Origin: JANQQJ01 sp046290575
GTDB lineage: Bacteria; Pseudomonadota; Alphaproteobacteria; SMXS01
Assembly (NCBI GenBank): GCA_046290575.1
Contig: JBKAGX010000008.1
Coordinates: 81,938-145,937 of the forward strand
Direction of reading: 5' to 3'
DNA length: 64,000 nt
In this document: piece after piece, positions 53,144 to 62,640 of the stretch
Position numbering within the stretch: position 1 is the stretch's first letter
Layout: the number at the start of each line of letters is the position of its first letter
The notes under the pieces: model-generated
Told to the model about the DNA's origin: nothing
Seen by the model: only the letters and a program-made list of their open reading frames with translations
The model's database searches: none
Made by a program: the position numbers and the translations under genes

Positions 53144-53638
53144 GTGGCCATCGGCATGGCCCTTGGCGTCATCTTGACCCTGATCATCTTCTGGCTGCTT
53201 TGGGACCGGATCGGCATTACGCCACGCCAGATCAGCCTCAATGAACGGCTTTCCTATGCCGCCAAATGGTGCCTTGTGCCCGGCGCGAGCCTGCTGCTCG
53301 GTATCATGATGCTTGCCAACCATCGTTTTTTTACGCGCGGCATCGACCGGCTCAGCGGATCTGAGGATCGGACGACCCAGATCTGGCTGCGCTATATCCG
53401 CAATACGCTCGAGCAGTCTGTCTTGTTTGTCATCGGCATTCTCGCATTCGCGCCGATCACATACCAATATTGGCTGAAGGCGATCCCCATCCTGGCCGTA
53501 CTGTTTGGAACGGGACGGGCGCTTTTCATCATCGGCTATTTCATCAAACCGACCTATCGGGCCGCGGGTTTCGCGATGACATTCTATCCGATCATCGGGC
53601 TCTACGGCCTCTGCATTTACTTCTACTGGCTGGCTTAG
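53144..53638 (+). CDS. MAPEG-family membrane protein
   Basis: 164 aa from a GTG at 53144. Four membrane helices, with MLANHRFFTRGIDRL and the MAPEG-like NTLEQSVLFV. The GTG has no ribosome-binding site, whereas a strong GGGGAGAGG lies at 53099-53107 with in-frame ATC at 53111; translation may start there. MAPEG proteins handle glutathione or eicosanoid-type lipids; the role here is unknown. Confidence 0.72.
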   Translation: MAIGMALGVILTLIIFWLLWDRIGITPRQISLNERLSYAAKWCLVPGASLLLGIMMLANHRFFTRGIDRLSGSEDRTTQIWLRYIRNTLEQSVLFVIGILAFAPITYQYWLKAIPILAVLFGTGRALFIIGYFIKPTYRAAGFAMTFYPIIGLYGLCIYFYWLA

Positions 53639-53694
53639 AAAGATTCTATGGGTAATTTTAACCCTTTGAACCAATTATGATGATAATAATTTAA

Positions 53695-53710
53695 CATAAT
53701 ATAAATTATG
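53695..53710. other. AT-rich inverted repeat between convergent genes
   Basis: CATAAT-ATAA-ATTATG within a sharply AT-rich 60-base stretch (about 53650-53715). It may help terminate transcription from both sides; there is no good poly-T tail. Confidence 0.35.
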
Positions 53711-53751
53711 CGATTTATAGGTATCAAGGCCGACTCTCACCCTTATCTTTC

Positions 53752-54177
53752 TTACTCCGGTGTTGGTTTTCCCAAATGCCATCGGAAAGTTCTGTCGCCG
53801 CGCTCGCCTGGCACGCGAGCCGTTATTGCCAACGGCCCGTCGGGCACGGTCGCTGTGAGCTTGGTTTGCATCCCATCGTTTCGCTGTTCGGAATCAGCGG
53901 CTTGAAATGCGGATATGTCAAAGCCGGCCGAGATTTTCCGCGTCCTTGTATCATTGGCGGTTAAGCGCAGCTCAACATCATTGCCCGGGATCATCCGGCC
54001 GCGGGTCTCCAGCGTCAGGGTAACGCCGCCCGCGGTCTGCGGGCCGTGGTTCTGCCATTGCGGCGGGATTGGTCCAAGATAGGGAGTCAGCCCAGCCCAG
54101 ATGAGCAACATGAGAACCGCCGGCCACTTCCAGAAACCCATGCCCTTCCATATCGTGAACAGCGTACCCTGGGTCAC
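53752..54177 (-). CDS. Small membrane-anchored protein of the siderophore locus
   Basis: 141 aa. One N-terminal helix (FWKWPAVLMLLIWAGL), then a beta-rich domain. It is translated with ATG overlap from the PepSY gene (4 bases), so it belongs to the same operon. Family not recognised. Confidence 0.65.
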   Translation of the reverse strand: MTQGTLFTIWKGMGFWKWPAVLMLLIWAGLTPYLGPIPPQWQNHGPQTAGGVTLTLETRGRMIPGNDVELRLTANDTRTRKISAGFDISAFQAADSEQRNDGMQTKLTATVPDGPLAITARVPGERGDRTFRWHLGKPTPE

Positions 54178-55295
54178 GGGGTTGCGGGCGCGAAGTGTCC
54201 GGCCGGTACGGACCGGGTAGCGGCGCGGCCGATCCGCTTGCCGTAGATGATCATCCCGGTGACCGAAAGGCCGGACAGCAACGCGCCGAACAAGAACCAG
54301 ATGATCTTTGTGATCAGCCCGCCCCAGGTGCCGAAATGCAGCGGATCGGCAAGCTCCGAGAGCCGCTGGTGGGCCGTCAGGGTTTCACCCCTTTGAATGC
54401 CGGTCACGTCCAGGCTCGTCGGATCGACCCAGACAGCGTTGGCCGTCGGCCTGACAAGGATGGCGTCAGCCTCGCCACCAAACATCAGATTGCCGGCGGC
54501 GCTACGAGGCAGCAAAACGATTTTCAGGTCCAGCGATGGGTAAGCGGATTTCGCTTCCTCCGCGGCTTGATCAAGATCCGTGCCCTTGAAACCTGCGGGC
54601 AACACCCCTTCCCGCTCTACGGCTATTGGCGGCGCCTCGAAACGCGGCGCTGCGCCACCAAGGCTTTTTTCAGCCAGATACCAGATGCCGGTCAACGCCA
54701 TCAACACCAGGAACCATGCCGACCATAGTGCCCCCAGACGATGCAGGTCGCCTGTCCAGGTACGCACCGGCTGTTCGAAACGGGGTTTTCGAAAAAAGCC
54801 GCGCCAGAATTTCTTGTAGACCATCAGGCCGGTGACCATCGAGGCAATCAGCAGAAATGAAAACGCGCAGACAATGGGGATACCGATAGCGTTGGGCATC
54901 ATCAGATGACGGTGGGTGCTGCGCAGAAACCGCTGGATGTTAAGCCAGCCTGTCGCCCCTTGATATTCGCCGGTATAAGGGTTGAGCCACAGCCGGTGCA
55001 GCCGGCCATCCGGGCCCTGCGCGACCGCCTGCGCGGCAAACCAGGGGTCGGGGCCCAGCATAAGCCCGGTTAGCTTTCCGTTGGGAAAAGCCTCCTTGGC
55101 GCTTTCATACATCGTGCCCCAGGCGATGGGAGTGCCCGGCGGCTGCGGTGAGACCCGCATCTCGCTATTCACGGCCCAATCCATCTCATGGCTGAAAACG
55201 GCAAGCGTGCCTGTGATCAGAATGAAACTCATCAAAATCGAGAGTTTCAAACCGACCCACGAGTGGACGTCAAACCATAGACGCTTCCGGTTCAA
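54174..55295 (-). CDS. PepSY-associated transmembrane protein, reductase-like
   Basis: 373 aa with four membrane helices (LSILMSFILITGTLAVFSHE first) and conserved His residues. PepSY-TM proteins next to TonB receptors are often ferric-siderophore reductases. The pair with the downstream 141-aa gene and the upstream receptor supports iron uptake. Confidence 0.85.
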   Translation of the reverse strand: MNRKRLWFDVHSWVGLKLSILMSFILITGTLAVFSHEMDWAVNSEMRVSPQPPGTPIAWGTMYESAKEAFPNGKLTGLMLGPDPWFAAQAVAQGPDGRLHRLWLNPYTGEYQGATGWLNIQRFLRSTHRHLMMPNAIGIPIVCAFSFLLIASMVTGLMVYKKFWRGFFRKPRFEQPVRTWTGDLHRLGALWSAWFLVLMALTGIWYLAEKSLGGAAPRFEAPPIAVEREGVLPAGFKGTDLDQAAEEAKSAYPSLDLKIVLLPRSAAGNLMFGGEADAILVRPTANAVWVDPTSLDVTGIQRGETLTAHQRLSELADPLHFGTWGGLITKIIWFLFGALLSGLSVTGMIIYGKRIGRAATRSVPAGHFAPATP

Positions 55296-55313
55296 GGGTG
55301 GCGGCCCCCTACC

Positions 55314-57659
55314 CTAAAACTCAACCGCAATCGACCCGGTAACCGTCAGCGGGCTGATTGTGCCGACACGGATCGCAGCAAAGGTGTCGGTTGTGGTGAA
55401 GGCCTGCGCCTGCCGGGCTTGCTCGTCCAACAGGTTCTTGACGTTGATTTGGGCTTTCCAGTGCTCGGTCTTGAAATAGGCCACCAGATCGACCTGGACG
55501 AAGCTCTTGTACCGGGCATTGTTCTGGGTGCTGATGAACACATCGTCCTGATAAAAGATGCCGCCCCCCATGCCGAAGGTGCCGGTGTTGGCGACTTCCC
55601 ATTCATAGATCGTGAACAGATTGAAGCTGTGTTTCGGTACGCCGCCCAACCGGTTGCCTGTCGGGAACACAGACCCGAATTCTCCCGTGCCGCCCTGTGC
55701 GATCCTGGTATCGAGATAGGAATAGCCCGCCTGAATGCGCCAGTTCCCGGTGACCCGTCCGGTCACTTCGATCTCGAAACCATCGCTGCTGAGTTTACCG
55801 GCATTTTCGTACCGCAGCTCCGGCGTTGGTGCGCCTGGATTAATAGCGAAGGGAACGCCCTTCAGGTCCATCAGAAACGCGGCAGCCGTGATCAGCAAAT
55901 TACCGTCATTCAAGAGCAGTTTCGCGCCGATTTCCCATGATTTCGAGGTCTCCGGACCGACCGGATTATCGTCGGCGCCCAGCAGCACTGTGGGCGTGTA
56001 GCCTTCGGCGAAACTGGCATAGAACGAGATATTCTCGATCGGCTCATAGACAATCCCGCCACGGAAGCTGAAGTTCGTGTCGTTCCCAGATGGGTTGACC
56101 AGATTGTTGAAGTCCGAGTATCGGAATCCGGCGAGCACACTCCACTGGTCGGTCAGCCGGATCAGGTCTACGAGGTTAACGCCATACTCCTCTGTCTTGT
56201 CCGCGAGTGTCACGCCGCGATCCCGCAGTCCGAAGTCAACGTCGCTGAGCACTTCGCCCGGTTCCAGAATACCGTCGGCGAGGGCGCCGGGTATCGCGTC
56301 GAAATCCGCCACAAAATAATCCCTGGTCAGCACGTTGAAAATCACGTTGTTGTCGCCGCGGAAACTCTGGTTTTCGGTGCGTTTGCTCTCAAAGCTGAAT
56401 GAGGCGACCAGCTCATGCTCGATCCCGCCTGTCTCGAAATTCAGAAAATTAGAGACCTTCACTTGGTTGGCCGTCCCCTTCCCCACGGTCTGACGCGGTT
56501 GAATGAAAACGACATCGGTGAAGTCCCCAGCGCCTGTCAGCGGCACGCCCGCATTGGTGGCGAAGAAATCGCTGAGGTCGCCAATCACTCTTGAGTTCGC
56601 AAACACTGCAAGAGGTGACGAGTCGACATTGGTCTTGTCGTTTTCAGTTCGAGAAGCAGCGATTTCGACCCGCCAGAAATCGGTCAGAGGCAGGTCGAAC
56701 AGGGCGTAATACCGCATGGATTCAGCTTCAGTGTTCCGGTTCCAGTCTGGAATTCCATAGAACTGGGTCTCGTCCTGAATGTCCTCATTGTAGAAGTAGC
56801 CGGTGCGTGTATCGCCATCGAGTACCTGGCCGCGATCCTGGGTATACTCGTCATTGATGTACTCAAATCCGAACGTGACCGACGACTGGTCACCCAAGAA
56901 CGCACTGACCGTCGGGCTCAGAAGCACCCTTTCCCGTTCGACTTCGTCGCGGAAGCCGTCCGAATTTTCATAGGCACCAACCAACCGGAACGCTAAGCGG
57001 TCGCTGTTGCCCAGCCGCCCGGTGGCATCAACTTCCAATTTGTAGAAGTCGAAATTTCCGGCAATTGCTTCGGCGCTGTAATAGGGCTCAAGCTGGGGCC
57101 GCTTTGTCACATAGTTGATGATGCCGCCCGGCTCCCCCTGACCGTAGATCAGGCCTGCGGGACCTTTCAGCACTTCGATCCGCTGCATGTTTGCGGTTTC
57201 TGTCGACGGAATGTTGGACGCATTAAGGGCGTTATTGATGCGGGCGCCGTCCTTGTAGATCGACTGGGACGCGTCGAACCCACGGATGGAGAATTTCTCT
57301 TCGCCACCATTGCCTGTCTTGAACTTGGTGACGCCGGCCACATTGCGCAGCGCGTCGTCGACATTGTTGACCTGTTGGTCCTGCAGAATATCCTGGGTCA
57401 CAATACTGATGGCAGCTGGGGTTTCCAGGATTGGCAGAGCCAGGCCGACCGCGGACTGTGCCGTCGTGTTGAGATACTCCCGCTTGAAGCCGGTCGTAAC
57501 AATCGTGTCGTGTACCGCCGGCGTGTCGTGTACCGCTGGGCGCGCCTCTTCCGTCTTTTGCTCGTCAGCGGCGTCCTGAGCGTACGCCGTCGAGATCGCT
57601 CCCATACAGCCTGCAAGGCAAGCAACGATAATCAGATTAGCGTGGGCGACGCGTGTCAT
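55314..57659 (-). CDS. TonB-dependent siderophore receptor
   Basis: 781 aa outer-membrane receptor. Signal peptide to about residue 27 (AISTAYAQ), TonB box in HDTIVTTGF, plug with PAAISIVTQDIL and GQGEPGGIINYVTKRP, and a 22-strand barrel ending in Phe (TGSIAVEF). No N-terminal STN signalling domain. The AVHDT unit is duplicated just before the TonB box. Ligand unknown. Fur-like site upstream. Confidence 0.93.
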   Translation of the reverse strand: MTRVAHANLIIVACLAGCMGAISTAYAQDAADEQKTEEARPAVHDTPAVHDTIVTTGFKREYLNTTAQSAVGLALPILETPAAISIVTQDILQDQQVNNVDDALRNVAGVTKFKTGNGGEEKFSIRGFDASQSIYKDGARINNALNASNIPSTETANMQRIEVLKGPAGLIYGQGEPGGIINYVTKRPQLEPYYSAEAIAGNFDFYKLEVDATGRLGNSDRLAFRLVGAYENSDGFRDEVERERVLLSPTVSAFLGDQSSVTFGFEYINDEYTQDRGQVLDGDTRTGYFYNEDIQDETQFYGIPDWNRNTEAESMRYYALFDLPLTDFWRVEIAASRTENDKTNVDSSPLAVFANSRVIGDLSDFFATNAGVPLTGAGDFTDVVFIQPRQTVGKGTANQVKVSNFLNFETGGIEHELVASFSFESKRTENQSFRGDNNVIFNVLTRDYFVADFDAIPGALADGILEPGEVLSDVDFGLRDRGVTLADKTEEYGVNLVDLIRLTDQWSVLAGFRYSDFNNLVNPSGNDTNFSFRGGIVYEPIENISFYASFAEGYTPTVLLGADDNPVGPETSKSWEIGAKLLLNDGNLLITAAAFLMDLKGVPFAINPGAPTPELRYENAGKLSSDGFEIEVTGRVTGNWRIQAGYSYLDTRIAQGGTGEFGSVFPTGNRLGGVPKHSFNLFTIYEWEVANTGTFGMGGGIFYQDDVFISTQNNARYKSFVQVDLVAYFKTEHWKAQINVKNLLDEQARQAQAFTTTDTFAAIRVGTISPLTVTGSIAVEF
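57504..57539. repeat. 18-bp tandem duplication next to the TonB box
   Basis: Two units 57504-57521 and 57522-57539 differ in one base. They encode PAVHDT twice in the receptor's N-terminal linker. Confidence 0.8.
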
Positions 57660-57718
57660 GAATGCCCCCTCAAAATTAGCCTTGTTGTTTGTTGCGAGTG
57701 ATTCTTAAGAGATGCTTG

Positions 57719-57741
57719 TTAATAATGCAAACGATTATTAA
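57719..57741. promoter_or_regulatory. Fur-box-like inverted repeat
   Basis: TTAATAAT, 7-base spacer GCAAACG, ATTATTAA: perfect 8-base arms, 60 bases before the receptor start. It resembles an iron-response operator (Fur or Irr). No binding data. Confidence 0.55.
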
Positions 57742-57876
57742 TTACAAATTTGGGATAAGGCATCACCGGTCTCTCACGCAGCCGTGATAGACAGGTCAGT
57801 CTATGTGATTGGTGTGTCGGGGTTCATCTCGCTAGGTTCGTCTCATCCAAACAACGAACCCAAAGGAACCCCGCTT

Positions 57877-58338
57877 ATGACGACCCGTATCCGCAATTTC
57901 TTCCTGGGCGCGCTGGCGATTTTCGCCGTTGCCCCCGTCGCCGCCTCTGCTGCTGGTGTCGATACCAACGCCGTGGGCCTTCGCGGCTATGACCCAGTCG
58001 CCTATTTCGCCGATGGCGCGCCAACGCAAGGTGAGAACGGCCATGTCGCCATCCATGACAATGTGGTCTATCTGTTCTCCAGCGACGCCAACAAGCAGGC
58101 GTTCGAAGCCGACCCGCAGGCCTATCTGCCGCAATATGGCGGCTATTGTGCGATGGGGGTCGCACTGGGCAAGAAGTTGCCGATCGATCCGGAAGCCTGG
58201 AAAATCGTCGACGGCAAGCTCTACCTGAATGTGTCCAAGCAGGTGGCAAAGCACTGGTCGAAAGATATCTCAGGCAACATCGCCAAGGCGGACACCAACT
58301 GGCCGGGAATCAGGGACGTGTCCCCGGCGGACCTCTGA
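57877..58338 (+). CDS. Exported YHS-domain protein
   Basis: 153 aa. Signal peptide (FLGALAIFAVAPVAASAA) then YHS-type core GLRGYDPVAYFADGAP and YGGYCAMGVALGKKLPID. YHS proteins often bind metal. It is divergent from the receptor and may share iron control. Confidence 0.85.
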   Translation: MTTRIRNFFLGALAIFAVAPVAASAAGVDTNAVGLRGYDPVAYFADGAPTQGENGHVAIHDNVVYLFSSDANKQAFEADPQAYLPQYGGYCAMGVALGKKLPIDPEAWKIVDGKLYLNVSKQVAKHWSKDISGNIAKADTNWPGIRDVSPADL

Positions 58339-58391
58339 CCCCTACCCCAAGCGATCCGGAACTGGGCGGGCCGGACGGCCCGCCCTTTCAA

Positions 58392-59177
58392 TTACCCGAG
58401 ATACTTCTTAGTAGCGTCGAGAACCGCCTTAGCCCGGTCAACGGGGTCCGGATAGCTATCTCTGAGAGCCTTCGATCTCAGTTCGACAGCCAGTGGCAGA
58501 TCAGCGGGCAAGACGGCCAGCAGCTCAGCAATCGGCAAGGCCCCTTCCCCCGGCAACAGCCGACCGTCCACCGCCTCGTTGAGGATCGTCTGGATATCGT
58601 TATCCGCCAGCGCGGCGACCCCATCGCAGAACTGCGCGTAGCTGAGCAGATCGGGCGAGACATCCTTCAGCAGGCTGGGATGACCGCCGGACCGGGCCAG
58701 ATGGGTGGGGTCGACCAGCAGCCTGGCCGCGGGATGGTCCACGTCGTTCAGCACATCAAGCGCATCCTGGAGGGTTTTGATCTCGGTGATCGGCAGAAAC
58801 TCCAGACAGGCGTTCATGCCGGCAGCCTCGGCCCAGCCGCAGATTTCTTCAAACCGGCGCTTGGTTTCATCCCGATCCGGATCGGAACTGACGATCAGCA
58901 CGTTGCGCGCGCCGATCTCACCGCCGGCGGCGATCAGTTTCTGATGGTTGGGGTCGGGGCCGTCCGGCTGGATCCAGACCACCTCGATATCGAGCGGGAT
59001 GATACCTGTGTCGGAGAACGTGCGTTTCACATCCCGGGTTGTGGCATCCGTCCAGGTCTCCGGGTCGTACCAGATACCGCAGGCGGGCCAACCAGCCTCC
59101 GCACAAGCTTTTGTTACCTCTACGGGTGTGAATTCCGGCAAAGTGCCGGTGGCAAGCGAAAGCAGGCGGTCTGGCAT
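58392..59177 (-). CDS. Sugar phosphate isomerase/epimerase-like TIM-barrel protein
   Basis: 261 aa of the xylose isomerase-like AP endonuclease 2 fold. LEFLPITEIKTL and LLVDPTHLARSGG place metal-binding acidic residues. Start at 59177 with GGGGAGA upstream. Substrate unknown. Confidence 0.8.
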   Translation of the reverse strand: MPDRLLSLATGTLPEFTPVEVTKACAEAGWPACGIWYDPETWTDATTRDVKRTFSDTGIIPLDIEVVWIQPDGPDPNHQKLIAAGGEIGARNVLIVSSDPDRDETKRRFEEICGWAEAAGMNACLEFLPITEIKTLQDALDVLNDVDHPAARLLVDPTHLARSGGHPSLLKDVSPDLLSYAQFCDGVAALADNDIQTILNEAVDGRLLPGEGALPIAELLAVLPADLPLAVELRSKALRDSYPDPVDRAKAVLDATKKYLG

Positions 59178-59241
59178 GGTGTCTCCCCTTCTGCGCCATG
59201 CTATAGCACCCGCGACCACGGTCAATATCACCGGAAAACCT

Positions 59242-60252
59242 ATGCGCTACCTGAGTGTTCTGATCGGCCTTTTCGGGCTGCTGGTGACCGCATTTCCGGT
59301 TCAGGCGGCAGAAAATCCTAATGGTTACATATCCGTGATCGTCGAGAACGATGTGATGGTCACCGATACGGACCGGCACTACTCGAACGGGTTCCGGGTC
59401 GATTGGGCGCCCTCCACGCAATATGAGCTGCTGGGATTGACCGGGTGGCTCAACAGCCTCTTGCCGCAGCGCCCTGCCGGAAGCGATCCCCGGTTGGTCC
59501 TGCAGTTCGGCCAGAACATGTACACGCCGTCTGATATCACGCGCACTGATCTGATTGAGGACGACCGCCCCTTCGCCGGATGGCTTTATATGACGGCCGG
59601 TGTCGAACTGGCGACGGACAGGTGGACGGACCAAATCGACCTGACGCTGGGCATCGTTGGCCCCGCATCACAGGCGGGGCGCCTGCAGCGGGCCTGGCAT
59701 CGATGGTTTGACTTCCGGCCCGCCAATGGCTGGCCGAACCAGCTTCGCAACGAACCGGGTCTCAACCTGTCATACCGGCGGCAGTGGCATCTGCCACTGG
59801 GAAAACAGGGCCGAGGGCCTATGGTCTCGGTGCATCCGCATGCAGGTGTCTCAATCGGTAATGTGTTTACCAACGCGGCCACGGGTCTGATGCTGCAGTT
59901 CAGCAAGGGGACCGCATGGCGGACCCCGCCGCGGATTGCGCCAACGTCTCTAGGCTCCAGTATCATCGGTCCAACCGGGGGCGGATTTGGCTGGTCGTTT
60001 TTTGTCGGTGTCGAGGGGCGCGCCGTCGCCCGGAATATCTTCCTGGACGGCAACAGTTTTCGCAACAGCCACAGTGTGCACAGCAAGGTTCTGGTGGGCG
60101 ATCTGACCGCGGGTTTCCTTATGGTGCTTGATGGTACACTGGGTTTACCGCCGGTGCGGCTAAGCTTTAGCTACACCTTGCGAAGCAAGCAATTCGACGG
60201 GCAGGATGGCAGCAACCGATTCGGCGCCGTCTCCATTACTTTTGCCTATTGA
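59242..60252 (+). CDS. lpxR: Lipid A deacylase LpxR family
   Basis: 336 aa outer-membrane beta-barrel. Signal peptide (LIGLFGLLVTAFPVQA), then SVIVENDVMVTDTDRHYSNG with the Asn-Asp of the family's calcium-dependent site. LpxR removes the 3'-acyloxyacyl group of lipid A. The start at 59242 lies inside a longer frame that is antisense to the isomerase. TGA is one base before mazG. Confidence 0.82.
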   Translation: MRYLSVLIGLFGLLVTAFPVQAAENPNGYISVIVENDVMVTDTDRHYSNGFRVDWAPSTQYELLGLTGWLNSLLPQRPAGSDPRLVLQFGQNMYTPSDITRTDLIEDDRPFAGWLYMTAGVELATDRWTDQIDLTLGIVGPASQAGRLQRAWHRWFDFRPANGWPNQLRNEPGLNLSYRRQWHLPLGKQGRGPMVSVHPHAGVSIGNVFTNAATGLMLQFSKGTAWRTPPRIAPTSLGSSIIGPTGGGFGWSFFVGVEGRAVARNIFLDGNSFRNSHSVHSKVLVGDLTAGFLMVLDGTLGLPPVRLSFSYTLRSKQFDGQDGSNRFGAVSITFAY

Positions 60253-60253
60253 T

Positions 60254-61090
60254 ATGAGCCAATTCGACATCACCGATCTGCTGCAGATCATGCGCAAGCT
60301 GCGCCACCCGCAGGATGGCTGTCCATGGGATATGGAGCAGGACTTCGACACCATCGCGCCCTATACCATCGAAGAAGCCTATGAAGTCGGTGAAGCCATC
60401 GCCGAACGCGACATGGACGCGCTGAAGGACGAACTTGGCGATCTGCTGTTTCAGGTGGTGTTTCATGCCCAGATGGCGGCTGAAGCGGGTGAGTTTACCT
60501 TCGACGATGTGGTGGAAGCGGTGTGCACCAAAATGCTGAGCCGGCACCCGCACGTCTTTGCTGACGCCAGCATTGCGGACGCCGACGCGCAAACGGTGGC
60601 GTGGGAAGAGCACAAGAAAAAGGAACGCGAGGAAAAAGCGCGTGCCAAGGATCAGGTGCCGAGCGTGCTGGATGGCGTGGCCTATCGCTATCCCGCGCTG
60701 ATGCGCGCGGTCAAATTATCGAAACGAGCCGCGCGGGTCGGTTTTGACTGGCTGTCACCGGCGCAGGTTCGCGCCAAGCTGCAGGAAGAACTTGATGAGT
60801 TCGATGCCGAACTCACAAAGGCTGAAGCTGAAGGCGGCAACAAGGCGGCCATCGAAGCCGAACTGGGCGATATCCTTTTCGTCTGGACGAATATCGCCCG
60901 GTCTCATGATGTCGATCCGGAGCGGGCGCTGCGCGGCACCAACCGGCGGTTCGAGCAGCGGTTCAGACGCATGGAAGCGATCAGCGCGGCCGCGGACGAA
61001 CGGCTGGAAGATAAATCGCTCGATGAGCTGGAAGCGCTTTGGCAACGGGCCAAGCAGGAGCTGCGCGATGAAGCTGCTGATCGCGCCTAA
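60254..61090 (+). CDS. mazG: Nucleoside triphosphate pyrophosphohydrolase MazG
   Basis: 278 aa with two MazG repeats. HPQDGCPWDMEQDFDT, EEAYEVGEAI and ELGDLLFQVVFHAQM in the first, ELGDILFVWTNIAR in the second. Hydrolyses NTPs to NMP and PPi. Overlaps the GST gene by 23 bases. Confidence 0.95.
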   Translation: MSQFDITDLLQIMRKLRHPQDGCPWDMEQDFDTIAPYTIEEAYEVGEAIAERDMDALKDELGDLLFQVVFHAQMAAEAGEFTFDDVVEAVCTKMLSRHPHVFADASIADADAQTVAWEEHKKKEREEKARAKDQVPSVLDGVAYRYPALMRAVKLSKRAARVGFDWLSPAQVRAKLQEELDEFDAELTKAEAEGGNKAAIEAELGDILFVWTNIARSHDVDPERALRGTNRRFEQRFRRMEAISAAADERLEDKSLDELEALWQRAKQELRDEAADRA

Positions 61091-61712
61091 GAACTATTCC
61101 TCCTGGTCCGTCCGGCCCTGGGTGCTGATGCGGCATTTCGACATCCCGTTTGAGGAGGTCATCGCGCCCTTGTTTGCCGAGGATAATGCCAAAGCCACCA
61201 TCGAGAACTGGTCGGCAGCGGGCAAAGTGCCGGTCCTTAAAGATGGTGACGTCACCATCTGGGACAGCTTGTCCATCATGGAATATGTCGCCGAGCGTTT
61301 TCCCGAAAAGATGCTGTGGCCGGTCGAGAGCGCTGCGCGTGCCGTCGCCCGCTCTGTTGCGGCGGAGATGCACTCCAGCTTCATGGCCTTGCGCAATGAA
61401 ATGCCGATGAACGCAAGGGGTCATGTTCCTGGATTTCGATACTCGTCGGATTGCGCTGCTGACATCGCGCGTGTCTTCGAGATATGGCGGGACTGTGTCG
61501 ACGGCTCCGGCGGCCCCTTCCTGTTCGGGGAATTCTGTATTGCCGACGCGATGTATGTCCCTGTGATCAGCCGCCTGAAAACCTATGGCGTAAGCTTCGG
61601 TCAGACGGCGTCTGCCTATGCGGATGCTGTGTGGTCCCTGCCCGCCATCCAACACTGGCTCGCAGACGCTGCAGCCGAACCGTGGACGGTGGAAAAGTAC
61701 GAACTGGGATAG
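61068..61712 (+). CDS. Glutathione S-transferase family protein
   Basis: 214 aa. Thioredoxin-like domain LLIAPKNYSSWSVRPWVLM with catalytic Ser, SAAGKVPVLKDGD and WDSLSIMEYVAE, then a helical C-domain. Start at 61068 inside the mazG end. Confidence 0.9.
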   Translation: MKLLIAPKNYSSWSVRPWVLMRHFDIPFEEVIAPLFAEDNAKATIENWSAAGKVPVLKDGDVTIWDSLSIMEYVAERFPEKMLWPVESAARAVARSVAAEMHSSFMALRNEMPMNARGHVPGFRYSSDCAADIARVFEIWRDCVDGSGGPFLFGEFCIADAMYVPVISRLKTYGVSFGQTASAYADAVWSLPAIQHWLADAAAEPWTVEKYELG

Positions 61713-61766
61713 ACCTCACAAGCGCGCTAAAGTGTCATCCAAGCGGGGTGTTAAGGGGAGGCAGTC

Positions 61767-62126
61767 ATGTCAGATGAAAAACTGGCGCGCGGCGTCGCGC
61801 GAATGAAAGAGCTGTTCGGCGATGCGGTTGATCCAACGCCCGGCCGCGACGACTTCATGGACATTACCATTGGGCATCTGTTCGGTGATGTCTGGTCGCG
61901 ACCGGGGTTGGAACTCAAGCAACGGTCGATGATCACCTGCACCGCGCTGACCGTGATGGGCAAGGAACTGCAGCTGAAGACGCATTTGCGGGGTGCCGTC
62001 AATGCCGGCATCAGTCACCAGGAGATCGAAGAAATGATGATCCACATCGCCCACTATGCGGGCTGGCCGGCCGCGGTAAACGGCTTGCGGATCGCCCGCG
62101 AGGTGTTCGAGGAACTCGATACGTAA
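61767..62126 (+). CDS. Carboxymuconolactone decarboxylase family protein
   Basis: 119 aa. Core TCTALTVMGKELQLKTHLRG and MIHIAHYAGWPAAVNGLR. The family includes decarboxylases and AhpD-like reductases; the CxxC of AhpD is absent here, so the decarboxylase-like branch is more likely. GGGGAGG upstream. Confidence 0.88.
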   Translation: MSDEKLARGVARMKELFGDAVDPTPGRDDFMDITIGHLFGDVWSRPGLELKQRSMITCTALTVMGKELQLKTHLRGAVNAGISHQEIEEMMIHIAHYAGWPAAVNGLRIAREVFEELDT

Positions 62127-62132
62127 CCGCGT

Positions 62133-62222
62133 TTAGGCGACGATACGGCCAACCAGGACGACAAGCACTGCCAGCGTTAGCAGGGCGACCGGTACGGCCA
62201 GTCTCTCGATCAGGGTTTTCAT
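62133..62222 (-). CDS. 29-aa single-span membrane peptide
   Basis: ATG at 62222 with GGAG 6 bases before it (after spacing CAGACC), stop at 62133. The product is KTLIERLAVPVALLTLAVLV followed by VLVGRIVA: one helix with a charged N-terminus. It lies 64 bases past the groES stop. Small and unproven, but the ribosome-binding site is good. Confidence 0.5.
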   Translation of the reverse strand: MKTLIERLAVPVALLTLAVLVVLVGRIVA

Positions 62223-62286
62223 GGTCTGCTCCATAGTCAGACCATAGAATCGCTCCCCTGAACGCTCGCTGAATGTTGCCGCAGCC

Positions 62287-62574
62287 CTATCCCAGGGTGC
62301 CGAGAATGTCGGATTCTTTCATGATTACAAGGTCTTCACCGTCCAGTTTGACCTCGGTGCCGGAAAACTTTCCGAACAGAATCCGGTCGCCGGGCTGAAC
62401 CGACATGGGCTGAAGCGACCCGTCGTCCGCGCGGGCGCCGTTGCCAACGGCAATGATCTCGCCCTCGGACGGCTTTTCCTGCGCTGAATCGGGGATAATG
62501 ATGCCGCCTGCGGTTTTTTCTTCACTCTCAATGCGGCGGACAAGCACACGGTCATGCAGCGGTCGAAACGCCAT
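62287..62574 (-). CDS. groES: Co-chaperonin GroES, solitary copy
   Basis: 95 aa. FRPLHDRVLVRRIESEEKT, mobile loop TAGGIIIPD, then KFSGTEVKLDGEDLVIM. It caps the GroEL ring. The downstream place where groEL normally lies is occupied by a 29-aa frame and a convergent gene, so the partner must be elsewhere. Confidence 0.96.
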   Translation of the reverse strand: MAFRPLHDRVLVRRIESEEKTAGGIIIPDSAQEKPSEGEIIAVGNGARADDGSLQPMSVQPGDRILFGKFSGTEVKLDGEDLVIMKESDILGTLG

Positions 62575-62640
62575 TTCACTACCTCGTATCGTCTATCAAA
62601 AGGTCAGTTAGTGGACGGGAAAACGTCCGATTTAGGCCAG

